Below are positions 12,456 to 24,004 of a DNA stretch of 64,000 nt, piece after piece. Position 1 is the stretch's first letter. The number at the start of each line of letters is the position of its first letter. Under the pieces are notes generated by a model. It did not search any database. It worked only from the letters and a program-made list of their open reading frames with translations, and was not told the origin of the DNA. Source of the DNA: Cyrtodaria siliqua (Eukaryota; Mollusca; Bivalvia; Adapedonta; Hiatellidae); the NCBI GenBank assembly GCA_037043455.1, contig JAWPHD010010330.1:30781-94780 (forward strand). The letters run 5' to 3'. The translations under genes were made by a program, and so were the position numbers.

Positions 12456-12885
12456 GATATAAAAATCGCAGCATTCAAGAACGACAGTCAACCAACAAAC
12501 ACATAGAGAAACAAAGAACACATTTTAAATGAATAAAATGCCAAATAAGACATCACAAACACAAAAGGGTTGACAATAGAGCTACCGCCTTGGGATAGGC
12601 CGCTTGGAGGTTTAAACCAGGTTCTAGGGTGCACCAAACCTCTCACTTACCCTACTTCAACCCAATAAAACGGGACGGTATTAATAAAGAAATACCCGCC
12701 ATGAACTATTCTCTAACCAACAAGGCAGCATTAATAGGCAATATAAGTAAAACACAAAGATGCTAGTGTATATATAAATACAAATAAAAACAATAGCCTA
12801 GAGAGCCACAAAGAAGGTACTCAGTGACTTGGCAGAAGCCAGAGCAACAAGAGAATAAACCATTGAGGGCACGAAAAGACAAGTA
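12456..12885 (-). mobile_element. PLE family-2 3' UTR, second tandem copy
   Basis: It is closely similar to 11620-12050 (GTTGACAATAGAGCTACCGC, CTAGGGTGCACCAAACC, GCCTAGAGAGCCACAA) with small deletions, for example around the GGAACGGTCAGTGGC block. It lies head-to-tail with the preceding copies. Confidence 0.75.
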
Positions 12886-12936
12886 AGGTAAAAATAGATA
12901 AAACAGAGAAATGAATATAGATATATTATGCATATA

Positions 12937-13032
12937 CTTTGCCATAGACGTATGTATGGTTTGAAATTCTTTGCCATAGACGTATGTATGGTTTGAAATT
13001 CTTTGACATTGACGTGTGTATGGTTTGAAATC
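12937..13032. repeat. Minisatellite, 32 bp x 3
   Basis: Units start at 12937, 12969 and 13001 (CTTTGCCATAGACGTATG...). The first two are identical. The third has a few substitutions (GACATTGACGTGTG). Confidence 0.95.
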
Positions 13033-13735
13033 CTTAATGCTACACAATCCCGATAAAAGATACACTAGTACTGAAAAAATCTAACGCTTATTACGAATGT
13101 TGTACCAAGTATTACTGTGTACGTGTGGGTTCATATATATAACATGCGCACCTAAATTCACTGAATATTAATGAGATAAGGAGGTACTGTATGATACGCT
13201 TCAGGTACTTTGTGTCTTATATCCGGTATAAAAACGGATTTTAGCAGACGACATTTGACCACCGAACTGATGAGACCACCCTTCTGTAGAAAGACCTAAT
13301 ATGAAATACAAGTCATTAAAAATTGAAAAGAAAGCTAAAGATGTACTTACTCAAAACAACCTATATAATCCGAAACAATACCTATAATTAAACGCAGCGC
13401 CATTTTAAAATAAATATCCTTTCCAACTATCCTACTGCATCAACGAAACTATTATAAAAAGTAAGTAATCCTCCATTTTTATGTGTTTGTATGTACTGAT
13501 ATTGACACGAAACACAAGGGAGACATTGTTTATCAAAATGAAGTATTGGTAGAGGGGACCACAACCAAGGATTAGACGCCAACCAAGGGTCATATTTAAT
13601 GGCAAAGCTGGAGATACAGTATGTGAAGTCATGCATGCATGATATTAGTAGATTATAAATCAATTCTTTTTTTTAAATAAAGTTGTCAATTACAATTGTT
13701 TTAATTTATGCATGAATTGAAATATTGAAACATAA
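13033..13735. other. Unassigned interval
   Basis: Overlapping minus-strand frames at 13427-13663 have no recognisable motif, and no repeat match was seen. Confidence 0.4.
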
Positions 13736-13978
13736 ACTAGAGAGAGAGAGAGAGAGAGCGAGAGAATGAGAGAGAGAAAGAAAGAGAGAGACAGAAATAC
13801 AGACAGAGAGAAAAAAGAAAGAAAGAGAGAAAGAAAGATGGACAGAGACAGAGAGTGGGAGAAGGTAAGATATAGGAAAAAAAAGAGAAAAAGACAGAGA
13901 GAGACAGACAGACAGAGAGAAAGAAAGATGGACAGAGAGAGACAGAGAGATAGAGAAGGTAAGAGATAGAGAAAGATA
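13736..13978. repeat. GA-rich simple repeat
   Basis: A purine tract of (GA)n begins as pure GAGAGA and decays into GAAA/GACAGA variants, including a repeated AAGAAAGATGGACAGAGA block (about 13829 and 13922). The open frames in it on both strands are low-complexity artefacts. Confidence 0.95.
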
Positions 13979-14089
13979 ATGAATAAATGAATCAATGATG
14001 TTTTACGGCACGTCGATACATAAATAGGTCATAGTGTGAACAAAAACTGATGAAAGATGAAGAAATGAAGTAGTAATTAATAACTAATG

Positions 14090-14205
14090 TAAAATGAGAG
14101 AGAGGAGAGAGAAAGAGAGAGAGAGAGGGAGGGAGATGAGAGAGAGGGGGTTGAAGGATGGAGGGAGTGTGGGAGGGATTACGAGGGATTAAGATAGAGA
14201 GTGTT
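14090..14205. repeat. Second GA-rich tract
   Basis: Imperfect GAGAGAG and GGGAGGGA runs, separated from the first tract by about 110 bp of ordinary sequence. Confidence 0.9.
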
Positions 14206-14526
14206 TATATATATAGTGGTAAGCATATAGGAGCCGGAGGGCCCCACACCCCAATGTTTCGGGAGCTTTAACACATTCTAAATCAGATAAAAGCATGCTG
14301 TGTGACATAAAAATGCGCCTGTACTCATATTTCAGGGCATTTATTTTGATATTATACAGGTCTAACGGTAAAAGTAATGATCATATTACACTTTGTGCCC
14401 ATATTACTGAATAGTAACTGTTATGTATTCATTAAATAACGAGTTAGATTTCCAGTAATCTTTGTTTTGTCTAACTTTAATTATAAAGGATCCTTTCAAT
14501 GGAGCAAACTACTAATATTCAATTAT

Positions 14527-14622
14527 AATGGATAATATCCAGACAGACAAACCTAAGTTACATATCACAATATAGATAATATCCAGACAGACACACCTAA
14601 GTTACATATTAACACAATATCA
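14527..14622. repeat. Short tandem duplication, about 50 bp
   Basis: The block GATAATATCCAGACAGACA followed by CCTAAGTTACATAT occurs twice, about 45 bp apart, with one substitution in the block. Confidence 0.85.
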
Positions 14623-15698
14623 TTATCTTGACGGAAATAGATAAGCGTAATAGCGTAATACATAGGCCTTTACGTGAGGATTTCGGTATGTTTATTAATA
14701 ATTTGCACATCTGCGAATCTCAGTTATCGTCTTCAGAGGAAACCTTGTAATATCCAATATCCTAAGAATAAAGCTAAGGAAGCCTTTTGATTTATTAAAT
14801 TGTACATTGAAAAAACGATACTTTGATATTTAATTGATGTATAAACAACATCTGCGTTGTTTTATCATAGCTCGTGAAGCTTGGGTGGGCTTCTCGAAAT
14901 CTGTACACTAACCAAATGAGTTCATACCACAACGAAAGACAAGCAAGCGTAAGATTGCTGCCGAGAGAAAATAGCATTATATCTGAGTAGAAACTGGGAA
15001 CTAAGTTAACACAGAAGCAGAGATGCACTTTATTTCAAAATCAGTAAGCCATAGGCCCATGTGATCATACATTATATACATATACATGTCTTTTTAACAG
15101 ACGTAACAGATTAAGTCACTTGTATTAAAACAATACAGAAACATTAATGATAATAATAATGTCACGAAGACGTAGACATGCAACGACCGTTTTTTCTTAC
15201 CAGACACTTTCTTCCCATTTTTTACCAACATTTCTTCCTACCAAACATATTGAATCAAGGTGGAAGACCTCGCTTCGTTCTAGTCATATCCTTGACATAC
15301 GTTACATATTGATTACGTATTCACATTTCTAGCACGACATCCTAGAAGTTCACATCAGCACAGAAATACAACTGTTCACATGTAATGTATGCGTGTGCGT
15401 TACTGTTACAACATAAATAAACTTTTCACTGACTGCTACCATGTGTAATTATAAGAGTGCGTTATCAAAGTGAACATCTCAAAGAAACTGTTCATTGCTA
15501 CCTTATCATGTGCAATTAAGAGTTCCGGCAGCGAATAAACATAGTAGAATGAATGCAATCATTATGTTTTTTGTAGTTTTTTTTGATGGCGGGTTGCGGA
15601 AACAAAACCCGGTAAAATAATAATAATCGGACTTTCTTATTTGCTGTTGGAACGGCACTATTTGTACAACTGCACGTCTTTATACGGGAACTAACTTC
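14623..15698. other. Unassigned interval
   Basis: Frames at 14795-15028 (-), 15147-15332 (+) and 15516-15737 (-) carry no motif I recognise. No repeat-family match was seen until the MITE at 15699. Confidence 0.4.
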
Positions 15699-15962
15699 AT
15701 TATGTGGTCCGAGTATTAACTTGTATACCCTATCCAATCCCTACTCCAAGAACCGAAAACGGGGTTTGCTGAGGTATGAAATAAAAGTTAAATTTCGGCA
15801 TATTGTAAAATTAAAACATTTAATAGGTAATTTAAACAGGTTATCGCCTTTTTTCAGTAAAAAATGTTTATACGTATATTAGTATGTCGAAATATCCGTT
15901 ATAAAATCCCGCTAATATAAGCTGTCCCATCGCGCAATGTAATTAAGGCGGAACCACGTAAT
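15699..15962 (+). mobile_element. MITE family 3, copy 1
   Basis: This is a 264-bp element with terminal inverted repeats of the type ATTACGTGGTCC...GGACCACGTAAT (here ATTATGTGGTCC and GAACCACGTAAT). An internal palindrome near the left end pairs a CCAACCCC-type block with ACGGGGTTKGCTG and GGTATGAA. Seven copies occur in the window. There is no coding capacity. Confidence 0.85.
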
Positions 15963-16618
15963 GAGCAAGCTGCGCAGACAGAGTGCATGTTTTCGTTCGC
16001 TTAAGTCAAACTAAGGTATTTCAGTTATTTGACGAAGTAGTATGCCTTTAACACAACACGATTAGTAATCTCAGGTTGTAAGATATTTCCGCGCTGGTTT
16101 GGTATCGCGGATGTACTTTACTGAAAGTTTGCGCTAATTATATATTTTGGTCTGGTCACAATAGATGTTCACTTGATAAGGTAATGTTAGCCTTCTTAAC
16201 AATTTTGTTTGAAATCGTACATTTTCTCACCAGACATAATGCCATTTTCTCTCAGCAGTCTTAATTCCGGCCAACTGTTTCTTTCGCTAAAATGATGTTA
16301 TGTTATTCTTTATGATATTGTTGTTTACGCATGGAGGCAGTGTTGACTAAAAATTCCACACTTTGATCTCCTAATTGGCGTTGCTTAAACGGAAATAAAC
16401 CAAACCAAATAAGGAATGGAAGAAAACAAAAGACGGAAATAAGACGCGTTGTAGCATGGTCGGTGACATTTCCTTTGATGAATGTAGAGCATTATTTCGT
16501 TTAATTTAGGGTAACTAAAGGGACGTGGCTATACCATACTTCAACTACCGGATATTGGAATTTAGAGTACGGTCAATATGACGTCACGGTGTTACTAAGT
16601 ACACCATGCTACAAAAAA
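15963..16618. other. Unassigned interval
   Basis: I see no open frame, repeat match or inverted repeat that I can support. Confidence 0.4.
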
Positions 16619-16717
16619 GATAGAGTCTGTCTCAGCTCGTTGGTTATTTAAACACCTCGATGGGCTACGCCAATCTCGGTGTTTAAATAAGCCAACTCAC
16701 TGAGACCAGACTCTATC
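16619..16717. mobile_element. 99-bp palindromic element, copy 1
   Basis: A near-perfect palindrome opens GATAGAGTCTG and closes CAGACTCTATC, with the centre at CACCTCGATGGGCTACGCC. A second copy of identical length is at 29167-29265. The outer arm sequences differ between copies but still pair within each copy. Confidence 0.9.
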
Positions 16718-17374
16718 TATTACTTATTTATAAGACGCGTTATTGGCATTGTCATGTTACTTCTTCCATCTTTTTTTTAATTTTATTTATATTTATTTAT
16801 GTTTTTAAAATACAATAAAATGCAACACATCGACTGATCAAAATACAGTCGCTTGAAACGATCCTTGATTGGAAACTTTTATATTACTTCGTCTACAAGA
16901 GAGACCTTAGATTATCGAGCTCTTTTTGACTGCAACAACTGCAATTACTCATCGACTGTTAAACATCGCTCTGTACATGTATACCTTGTCGATGTGGAAT
17001 AAATCATAACCAAAAATTGGAAGGCGGGTCCAGTCATAACCACGCGCTCTTTATGACTTCGAATAGCGAGAGTTTAACCGCCAAAACTATATAACTATAC
17101 TGTCGGCGGACGAAACTCTCGTGCGAGCTGCACTTGAACGCTTATTTGTTCTACACATTTTATAAGTAAATATATCATTCATAAAAACAATAATAATTTA
17201 AGAAGCACAACCATATCTTAGAAGGTATGTATAACTTGTTTTTAACGCACATATACGATACACTCTCAGATGTTAACTGTCAGCAATGGTTTTGTTAGCT
17301 TTTATTGTTTTCTACAGTAACTTTCATGGCATGCATTGTCAACATATATTCAGATGAAAGATCGACCATATTAC
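16718..17374. other. Unassigned interval with a small hairpin
   Basis: Around 17066-17122, CGAGAGTTTAACCGCC can pair with GGCGGACGAAACTCTCG. A TATATAACTATA motif lies in the loop. A promoter is conceivable but nothing downstream supports it. Confidence 0.4.
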
Positions 17375-17652
17375 ATTACGTGATCCGAGTATTAACTTGC
17401 ATACCCCATCGATCCCCTTCTCCAAGTAGCGAAACGGGGTTGGCTGGGGTATGAAATGAAACCTTAATTTCTGATTCAAAAGTTGGCACATTGTAAAATT
17501 AAAGCATTTAATTAAAGCATTTAATAGGTTATTCTAAACAGGTTATCGCATTTTTTCAGTAAAACATGTTTTTATTGTCGAAATATCCGTTATAAAATCC
17601 TGCTAATATAAGCTGTCCAATCGCTTATTGGAATTAAGACGGGACCACGTAA
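17375..17652 (+). mobile_element. MITE family 3, copy 2
   Basis: TIRs are ATTACGTGATCC and GGACCACGTAAT. It contains an 18-bp internal duplication (TTAAAGCATTTAA twice near 17500). Otherwise it is colinear with copy 1. Confidence 0.9.
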
Positions 17653-17777
17653 TAACATATATCTCTAAATGTTCTATTTTGTCCATGTGTATTCACGTTA
17701 TCCACTTATTTAGCTACTACCTTGTGAAAATTGAACGATTCTGAAGCACTGGGTACATGTATTTAATGCAGTCTTTT

Positions 17778-18075
17778 GAAAAGAGTAAGATAGTGAACCT
17801 TTGGAAACGGCCGAACACGATAAATACGAAATATTGCAGTCTCGGTTTGATTGAGACTGTTCATGAACGGTAGCGGATTATACTTGCTACCGTTCAGACC
17901 CACTAGCCCCGGGTTGAGCAGAACTCAATATTCATCAATTCAATAATATAGAATTTTAACCATCCCAAAGATGGCATGCATATGGCGTTGGACATGCCCT
18001 ATTTACTGCCATTATTTCCATGTCCAGCGGCGTATGGTCCCAGTAAAATTCTATGCCCCGAAGAGCGAAATAAAC
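17778..18075 (+). repeat. Dispersed repeat family 4, copy 2
   Basis: This is the fullest copy of the family. In order it carries CGGCCGAACACGATAAATACG, the hairpin CAGTCTCGGTTTGATTGAGACTG, CCCCGGGTTGAGCAGAAC, CATCCCAAAGATGGCATGC and CCCCGAAGAGCGAAA. It supplies the reference for the copy split by a PLE at 58.4-60.7 kb. Confidence 0.85.
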
Positions 18076-18569
18076 AAAGTGGAATTTAGTTGGGAGCAGC
18101 GGTTATGAAAAAAAGTATACTTAATATTCATTAAAAGTGCTATACAATTACTTGTGTAGTTTTAGTTTAAGGGACTGGTAAATGTTTTACTCAGTGTATG
18201 TACTCTGTTTATTTCATGATTTTGTTATTTATCAATCATTGAAATCAAAATACTAAACTACACACCCCTCGAGGACCTTTAACTGGTTAATAAAAGCTTG
18301 TATCTTGTACCTTATATAACAACGAACAATTTTTTTTAAATGTCAAATATGTATGTGATCTATAATCCATCGGTGTATAGTTTTATTCTACATTTTGTTC
18401 TGATCGTCAGAAGACTAGTATACCGGAATACATAGCTGGTTATAATTATACAACTGCATGCACGATTGCATGTATTCGATACTTAGCAAACATTATTTCT
18501 ATGCCATATTTACTAAATAAAAATTACCAAAACAGAGGATAGGCAGCCGATGCTCTATTCATGTTGGTA

Positions 18570-18637
18570 ACATTCTATTAACCTGCTTACTAGGTACTTA
18601 TCGACATTCTATTAACCTATTTACTAGGTACATATGC
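18570..18637. repeat. 34-bp tandem duplication
   Basis: ACATTCTATTAACCT...TTACTAGGTAC occurs at 18570 and 18604, directly before a poly-G run. Confidence 0.9.
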
Positions 18638-18642
18638 CGGTG

Positions 18643-18681
18643 TGGGGGGGGGGGGGGTGGGGTGGGGGTGGGGGGGGGGGA
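18643..18681. repeat. Poly-G tract
   Basis: A near-continuous run of G interrupted by single T's. The exact length may be unreliable because homopolymers are hard to sequence. Confidence 0.95.
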
Positions 18682-18859
18682 GAATTGTAGAACATTACGT
18701 TATAATATTTTTTAAGGTCAAATTAAAATGAAATGCCGCTAAAAGTTGTTTTTCATCGTTATATTACCACACCGTTGTATGAAACTAATTTTTTATGTCG
18801 GTTCTGAATTTTCTGAGGAAATTCGTTGATTTGTTTAAACGTAGATATAAATGTTAGGC

Positions 18860-19080
18860 CCAAAATCAACAAAAACACGCACCGAAACAAAAACGAACAT
18901 TACAAAGATAAATAAGATGTAAGCTGTGTGACATCACAATCATAAGTTGACTATAGCACACCTCCATGGAACGGTCACTGTCAAAATGGCCACTGGAGGT
19001 TAAACCAGCTTCTAGGGTGCACCAATATGGGTAGATATACAAGACAAACTGATATGCAGCATTCAAGGATCACAGTCCTA
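18860..19080 (-). mobile_element. PLE family-2 3' UTR fragment
   Basis: It shares GACATCACAA, TGGAACGGTCACTGTC, GGCCACTGGAGG, TTCTAGGGTGCACCA and GCATTCAAGGATCACAGTC with the copies at 11.6-12.9 kb. A deletion joins the CTAGGGTGCACC block to the terminal block. Confidence 0.7.
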
Positions 19081-19236
19081 GAAAAACGAATAGTTTTGAA
19101 AAAGTATATTCTTAAAATCATAGATTCTCGTATCCCTTCTTTACTTCCTCCGACACCTATATTTTCGTTTCGTTAAAAATGATAAACAATCCCATGTTTT
19201 ATTTACACATAATTTGTACTTGAGATTTTGTATATG

Positions 19237-19247
19237 CAACAATACAT
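19237..19247. repeat. Target-site duplication, 3' side of LINE
   Basis: CAACAATACAT here is identical to 21374-21384. The two copies flank the LINE exactly. Confidence 0.85.
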
Positions 19248-21373
19248 TACTTACTTACTTAATCCTCTTCGCACTAGGTTGTGCATAAGGCTTCCACCAG
19301 AGTCCGCCATTGCCGCCTGTCCCTAGCCAATGTCTGTACTTGGCCCCAGGTCCAGTTTTTCTCCTTCATCTGTGCCTCCACAGTCCTTCTCCAGGTCCCC
19401 TTTGGCCGACCTCTGTTTCTCCTCCCAACAGGTGTCCACCTCATCGTAACCCTGCGGATGACTGTTTCTTCCATGCGAAGAACATGTCCGATCCATCGCC
19501 ATCTTCTTTGCTTGATCTGGTTAGATAGTGGGGTTGTGCGTGTTCGTTGGTAGAGGTCATGGTTTGCGATGGTGTTTGGCCAAAATATCTTGAGTATTCT
19601 GCGGAGGCATTTGGTTTGGAAGAAGTCCAGTTTATGGTTGATGGATTGAGTCATTTTCCAGGATTCAGACCCATAAATGAAGACCCCAAATACATTGGTC
19701 TTGAAGATCCTGATCTTGGTTTTCTGGCAGAGCTTGTGGGACCTCCATAAACTCCTAAGCGCAGCAAACGCACCTCTTGCTTTGGAGATTCGTTGTTCAA
19801 CATCCTGTTCTGAATTGCCATTGATGCTGATCTTGCTGCCGAGGTAGATAAAATCCTGCACCTCTTCAACTTCAGTCTCTGCTATGCTAACTGGTCAATA
19901 TATCTTGGTGTTTGCTTTCATCATCTTGGTTTTCTTTGTGTTGAGTGTCAGGCCAAGTTGCCTTCCAAGTGAATCGAGCTTGTCCGTCTTCTCCTGGATG
20001 TCTTGATGCCGCTGGGAAAGGAGGGCGATGTCATCAGCGAATTCAAGGTCTTCTAGTGTTTCAGAGAAGGTACACTGCAGCCCTCTATGTACACCCTTGG
20101 TGGTCTCTTTCATCAGCGAGTCTATACAGAGCGAAAAGAGGTTCTGAATTGAAAGCTTGCTGTTAGGTCTGTGCCACAGATGAACTTTGCGTTGAAGCCT
20201 GTATACAGCATTCTGATGATAGGGGTTATTTTTCCTGGAATCCCGTAGTGAGATAAAATTCTCCACAGTCCTGGCCGATGAACACTGTCGAATGCCTTGG
20301 CAAAGTCTATGAAGTTCGCATAGATTGTTGTATTCCATTCATGACTTTGTTCTATGATTTGGCGGAGTGTAAATATTTGGTCTGAGCAAGATCTCCCCTT
20401 GCGAAATCCAGCCTGGTTCTTCCTGAGCTTCTGGTCCACAAACTTCGTTATTCTGTTTAGAACAATTCTGCTCAGGACTTTGCTAGTAACTGACAGGAGC
20501 ATTATCCCTCTCCAATTATTGCAATCAGTGAGGTCCCCTTTCTTTGGCAGCTTCACAATAAGCCCCACCTTCCAATCATCTGGAGCCATCTCTGAGTCCC
20601 AGATATTCTTCAGGATGTTGCAGAGTAGTGTAGGAGTTTGTTGTTCTTCTACTTTTAAAAGCTCCGCTTGAATTCTGTCAACTCCAGGTGCCTTGCCATT
20701 TTTTAGTTTCTTGATGGCCATTCTGGTTTCCTCCTCAGTTGGTGGCTCCGTGTTGATGTCGAGTGTGACTTCAGCTGGCTGAATGTTGGCTTCTGTGATA
20801 GGGTCATCACAGTTGAGCACACACTCAAAGTGATCTTTCCAGCATCTCAGCTTTTCCTCTTCGGTGGGGATCACCTCCCTCTGTTGGTTCTTGACTGTTG
20901 TGTCAGCAGATGAAAATCCCCCTGTCAATACTTTCGTGATCTTGTACGAGGTGCTCATATCTTGCTTGGTAGCTGCTGTTTCTGATTCTGTAGCTCGGTT
21001 GTCAATATAGGTCCTCTTGTCCACCTTAGCTTGCCGCTTAACTTCTTTACCAAGGGCGGAGTAGGTGTTTTGGAGCAGCTGTTTCAGGCGCTCTGATTTG
21101 GCTTGAAGGAGCTTTTTCTTGACTTCTTTCCTTTTCTCGATCTTTTGCCAGGTCTCTCGGGATATCCACTCTTCTTTTCGTCTTTTCTTGGTGCCAAACA
21201 CATTTTCACCTGCTTTAAGGATGCTCTGGTTGAAAGTGTCAATGTCCACCTCTTGTTGATTGTTCAAAAGGTTGAACCTGTTCCTCAGTTCAATCTGGAA
21301 ACTCTTCCTCAGTGAAGGATCCTTGAGTTTGTTTACATCTAGGTGTGGCTTCCTAAGCTTTTTCGTTTTTGTT
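19248..21373 (-). pseudogene. 5'-truncated non-LTR retrotransposon (RTE/I-like LINE)
   Basis: Read on the minus strand, coding sequence is open from about 21370. The block SFQIELRNRFNLL lies upstream of the reverse-transcriptase palm. Then come GKAPGVDRIQAELLK, NWRGIMLLSVTSKVL, NQAGFRKGRSCSDQ and motif A FIDFAKAFDSVH (about 20313-20280). Motif B (normally VRQGCLLSP-like) is missing: near 20150 a deletion fuses DLTASFQ to LFSLCIDSL and shifts the frame. Motif C is FADD at about 20041-20030. A TGA at 19895-19897 interrupts the frame before VSIAETEVEEVQDFIYLGS. The C-terminus has WIGHVLRM and RGRPKGTWRRTVE. The 3' end is a short AAGTAAGTAAGTAA tail. The endonuclease domain is absent. An 11-bp target-site duplication marks both ends. 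The clade call is from memory; frameshift, stop and loss of motif B make it inactive. Confidence 0.93.
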
Positions 21374-21384
21374 CAACAATACAT
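21374..21384. repeat. Target-site duplication, 5' side of LINE
   Basis: CAACAATACAT, identical to 19237-19247. Confidence 0.85.
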
Positions 21385-21570
21385 AGTGGGCATTATTCGT
21401 TTGTTTCAGTGCCGGCCTAAACTAAAAATAGTTTATCTTTTAGGTGTGCAAATTTGTACTTATTATAATTGAAGTGGATGGACACAGGGTCTCTAAAAGA
21501 ATGAATTCTAAGCTCCAGCCGCCTCCTCATAAAAGCATATAAATGGACGAGTTGTGTATAATTTTTGCTC

Positions 21571-21667
21571 TAAAGGGACACATTGCAATCCGTAAGTTTG
21601 TTTCAAGCATCCAAACTAACTGGAAGCCACGAGTTGTAAAATCTCATGATTGCCATTTGTCCCTTTA
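21571..21667. mobile_element. Foldback element with AAAGGGACA ends, copy 1
   Basis: TAAAGGGACACATTGCAATC pairs with GATTGCCATTTGTCCCTTTA. A second element with the same terminal sequence lies at 46748-46893. There is no coding content. Confidence 0.75.
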
Positions 21668-22098
21668 AATATTATCTTTCCTTTCAAGTGCAGACTTGTC
21701 CCCTAAAATGTTCATAAAATGGGTCGGAGGGAAAAGTAATTGTTGCTGTTACATGGACACCAAACAGGTGCGGATTCAGGAGGCACTGACACATTTACCT
21801 ACCCATCTAAAATTACTGGATTCATCTCTGCTTTAAATCGTAAGATATACTGAAAGTACCTATTTTAAATAGTGTACCACAATCACCATCAAGCACTTCA
21901 CATACTACACTTAAACAAAACAGTGTAGAAACCTATTATTTGCATTAGTTTCTGTGTGTGCGTTTTCATAGCTCTCAGGCGTACTTTTACTTTTAAATTT
22001 TGATAACATTTTCCATTGTCTAAGAAATATTTTGGTTTCTATTTTCTCGTCTTGAGTAATGTATAATATGTCTGCCATTCCAGTGTTACAGATAAAAA

Positions 22099-22330
22099 GT
22101 CTCCCCGTGCTACGAATCAGTAGTGTTATTTGTTACTGGTCCTTTGGGACCAACGAGCCCAATTTAGGTGGCTTTGAAGTAGAATACCGCTTAAGCCGGT
22201 GCTAGGGGCGTGAGAAGTGTTGCTTCTTTCATTACTTTTCATGAATAGACTCAATAAAACCGAGTCTGCTGCTTTATTCTCTTAACTGTGTTTGTTGCTC
22301 TCAAAGGATCACCTTTATCAGTATGTATTA
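22099..22330 (+). repeat. Dispersed repeat family 5, copy 1
   Basis: Landmarks are AAAAGTCTCCCCGTGCTACG, CCAACGAGCCCAATTTAGG, TTAAGCCGGTGCTAGGGGCG, CATTACTTTTCATGAATAG and the hairpin AGACTCAATAAAACCGAGTCT. A near-identical copy follows 273 bp downstream. The order and hairpin resemble family 4, so both may descend from one non-autonomous element. Confidence 0.9.
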
Positions 22331-22371
22331 ACATTCACACTAGCGTTAGTTTAGTGCAGTGTGGTGGCTGT

Positions 22372-22601
22372 AAAAAGTCTCCCCGTGCTACGAATCAGTA
22401 GTGTTATTTTTTACTGGTCCTTTAGGGCCAACGAGCCCAATTTAGGTGGCTTTGAAGTAGAATACCGCTTAAGCCGGTGCTAGGGGGCGTGAGATGTGTT
22501 GCTTCTTTCACTACTTCTCATTAACAGACTCAATAAAACCGAGTCTGCAGCTTTATTCTCATACTTGTTTTTGTTGCTCTCAAAGGATCGCCTTTATCAG
22601 T
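22372..22601 (+). repeat. Dispersed repeat family 5, copy 2
   Basis: It differs from copy 1 at only a few positions over about 220 bp, so this is a recent tandem duplication or paired insertion. It keeps the AGACTC/GAGTCT hairpin. Confidence 0.9.
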
Positions 22602-24004
22602 ATTTGGTAAGGAAAGGAACTTAATCCGCATTAAGCTTCCGTTCCAATCCTTTATTCGTTGTTATTGTATATATGCTTAACTTGTAAATACAATGAATAC
22701 AATAGGTTTAAAGTCAATGTTTATTATTTTCGCGGAATGTCGCGGTATTCTAGATGATAATTTCCGCATTTTTTATAATTGCTCCTAAATTGTTAGTACA
22801 TATTAAAGGAATATATTATTTAACTTGAGTTATTCATTTACTGAGACAAAGCAACATTGAACTCAAATGTGTGTGCAGAACGTGCTTAAAATCAATGTTA
22901 TTTTGGGACCATTGTATGTTTTAGATTCATATTTATACACATCTTATCTTGTTGTTTTGGGACAATGGTATGTTTTAGATTCATATGTATACACATCTTA
23001 TCTGGATGAAAATATAAGGGTGACCTTTAAAGTAATTTGAAAACCGATTACCTTAGGATGACCTTCAAAGTAATTTGGCAACCGATTACCGTATGTTTAC
23101 CTTCAAGGTAACTTGGAAACCGACTATCGAAGGAGGGTTGCTGGACTATAAATCAGCTTTTCGCTGTTTGGACAATTCAACGTTATGTTTTACAGCACTT
23201 GTGCTTAGAAACTGATTAACAGTATTAATAATTTGCAGATACTATGTTTGATTTAAGTATGTGCTATCATATTTAGATATGATACATTCTTAAGAATTAT
23301 CGTCATTTTGGCATTAAACTAGTATGGACGGCATTATCCCTTGCGTTAGTATTAACACACAGTTTAGACTAATACTTAAATGGGTTGATGCACTATTTTC
23401 AAACAAGATTTATTTAAAAGGGGATAAAACTTGAAAAAAAGCTGAAAGAAACAAATATATGGACTTTTCCCCCACACCCATCTAAATTACTAAAGTTTAG
23501 CTTTAATTTCTTGTTTCAAAGAAAACGTTACAGCCATCCTATATCCAATATACGTCCTTTCTATTAATACTTCTGCGTATTTACTAACCAAAATAACACC
23601 GAAGCAACTCCGACCACGGCAACTTCGAGGCACCGAGGCAACTCCGACGCAATCTCAGCGTAGCAGTGTGCCTGGTAAACGAGGCACCAGTAAATGCGTT
23701 TGTCCGGAAAGTACATATTTACTTTAGATTCATTTATTTGAGCATATTTGTGGTCGTAAATGCTGTAGAATAAACGTCTTTAAACACGTGTAAATGCATG
23801 TACTCGTATATGTTATTTTGAAAAGTACTGAGTACGTACAACATGCTTACAACAGTATGTTTGCAAATTATTTTGAAAAGTGTTGAGTACGTTGTACTTG
23901 GCTTAGCCCACATTGGAAGACAAACTATAAGTTTGTCGTGTGTTATCATGTTATATACTGATACTCTACACAATTAATGTAAAAAAGCAGAAACTGAAAT
24001 CAAG
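22602..24004. repeat. Interval with two short tandem duplications
   Basis: A roughly 53-bp block (TGTATGTTTTAGATTCATAT, then ACACATCTTATCT) occurs twice at 22896-23002. A 38-bp block (TGACCTTTAAAGTAATTTG..ACCGATTACC) occurs three times at 23021-23133, diverging progressively. Near 23600 the sequence AACTCCGAC recurs. I see nothing in the remainder. Confidence 0.75.

Noticed and set aside
13255..13300. Hammerhead-ribozyme core (CTGATGAG...GAAA), since PLEs can carry hammerheads
   Set aside because: The bases between the two core boxes do not form stem II, and the site is not at a PLE boundary. No other plausible core was found by eye on either strand, though an eye search is incomplete.
13690..13995. 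Long open frames on both strands (Leu/Ser-rich and Arg/Glu/Lys-rich)
   Set aside because: They are the two readings of a GA/CT simple repeat, not a gene.
19281..19750. Plus-strand open frames opposite the LINE
   Set aside because: They are complements of the well-supported LINE C-terminus.
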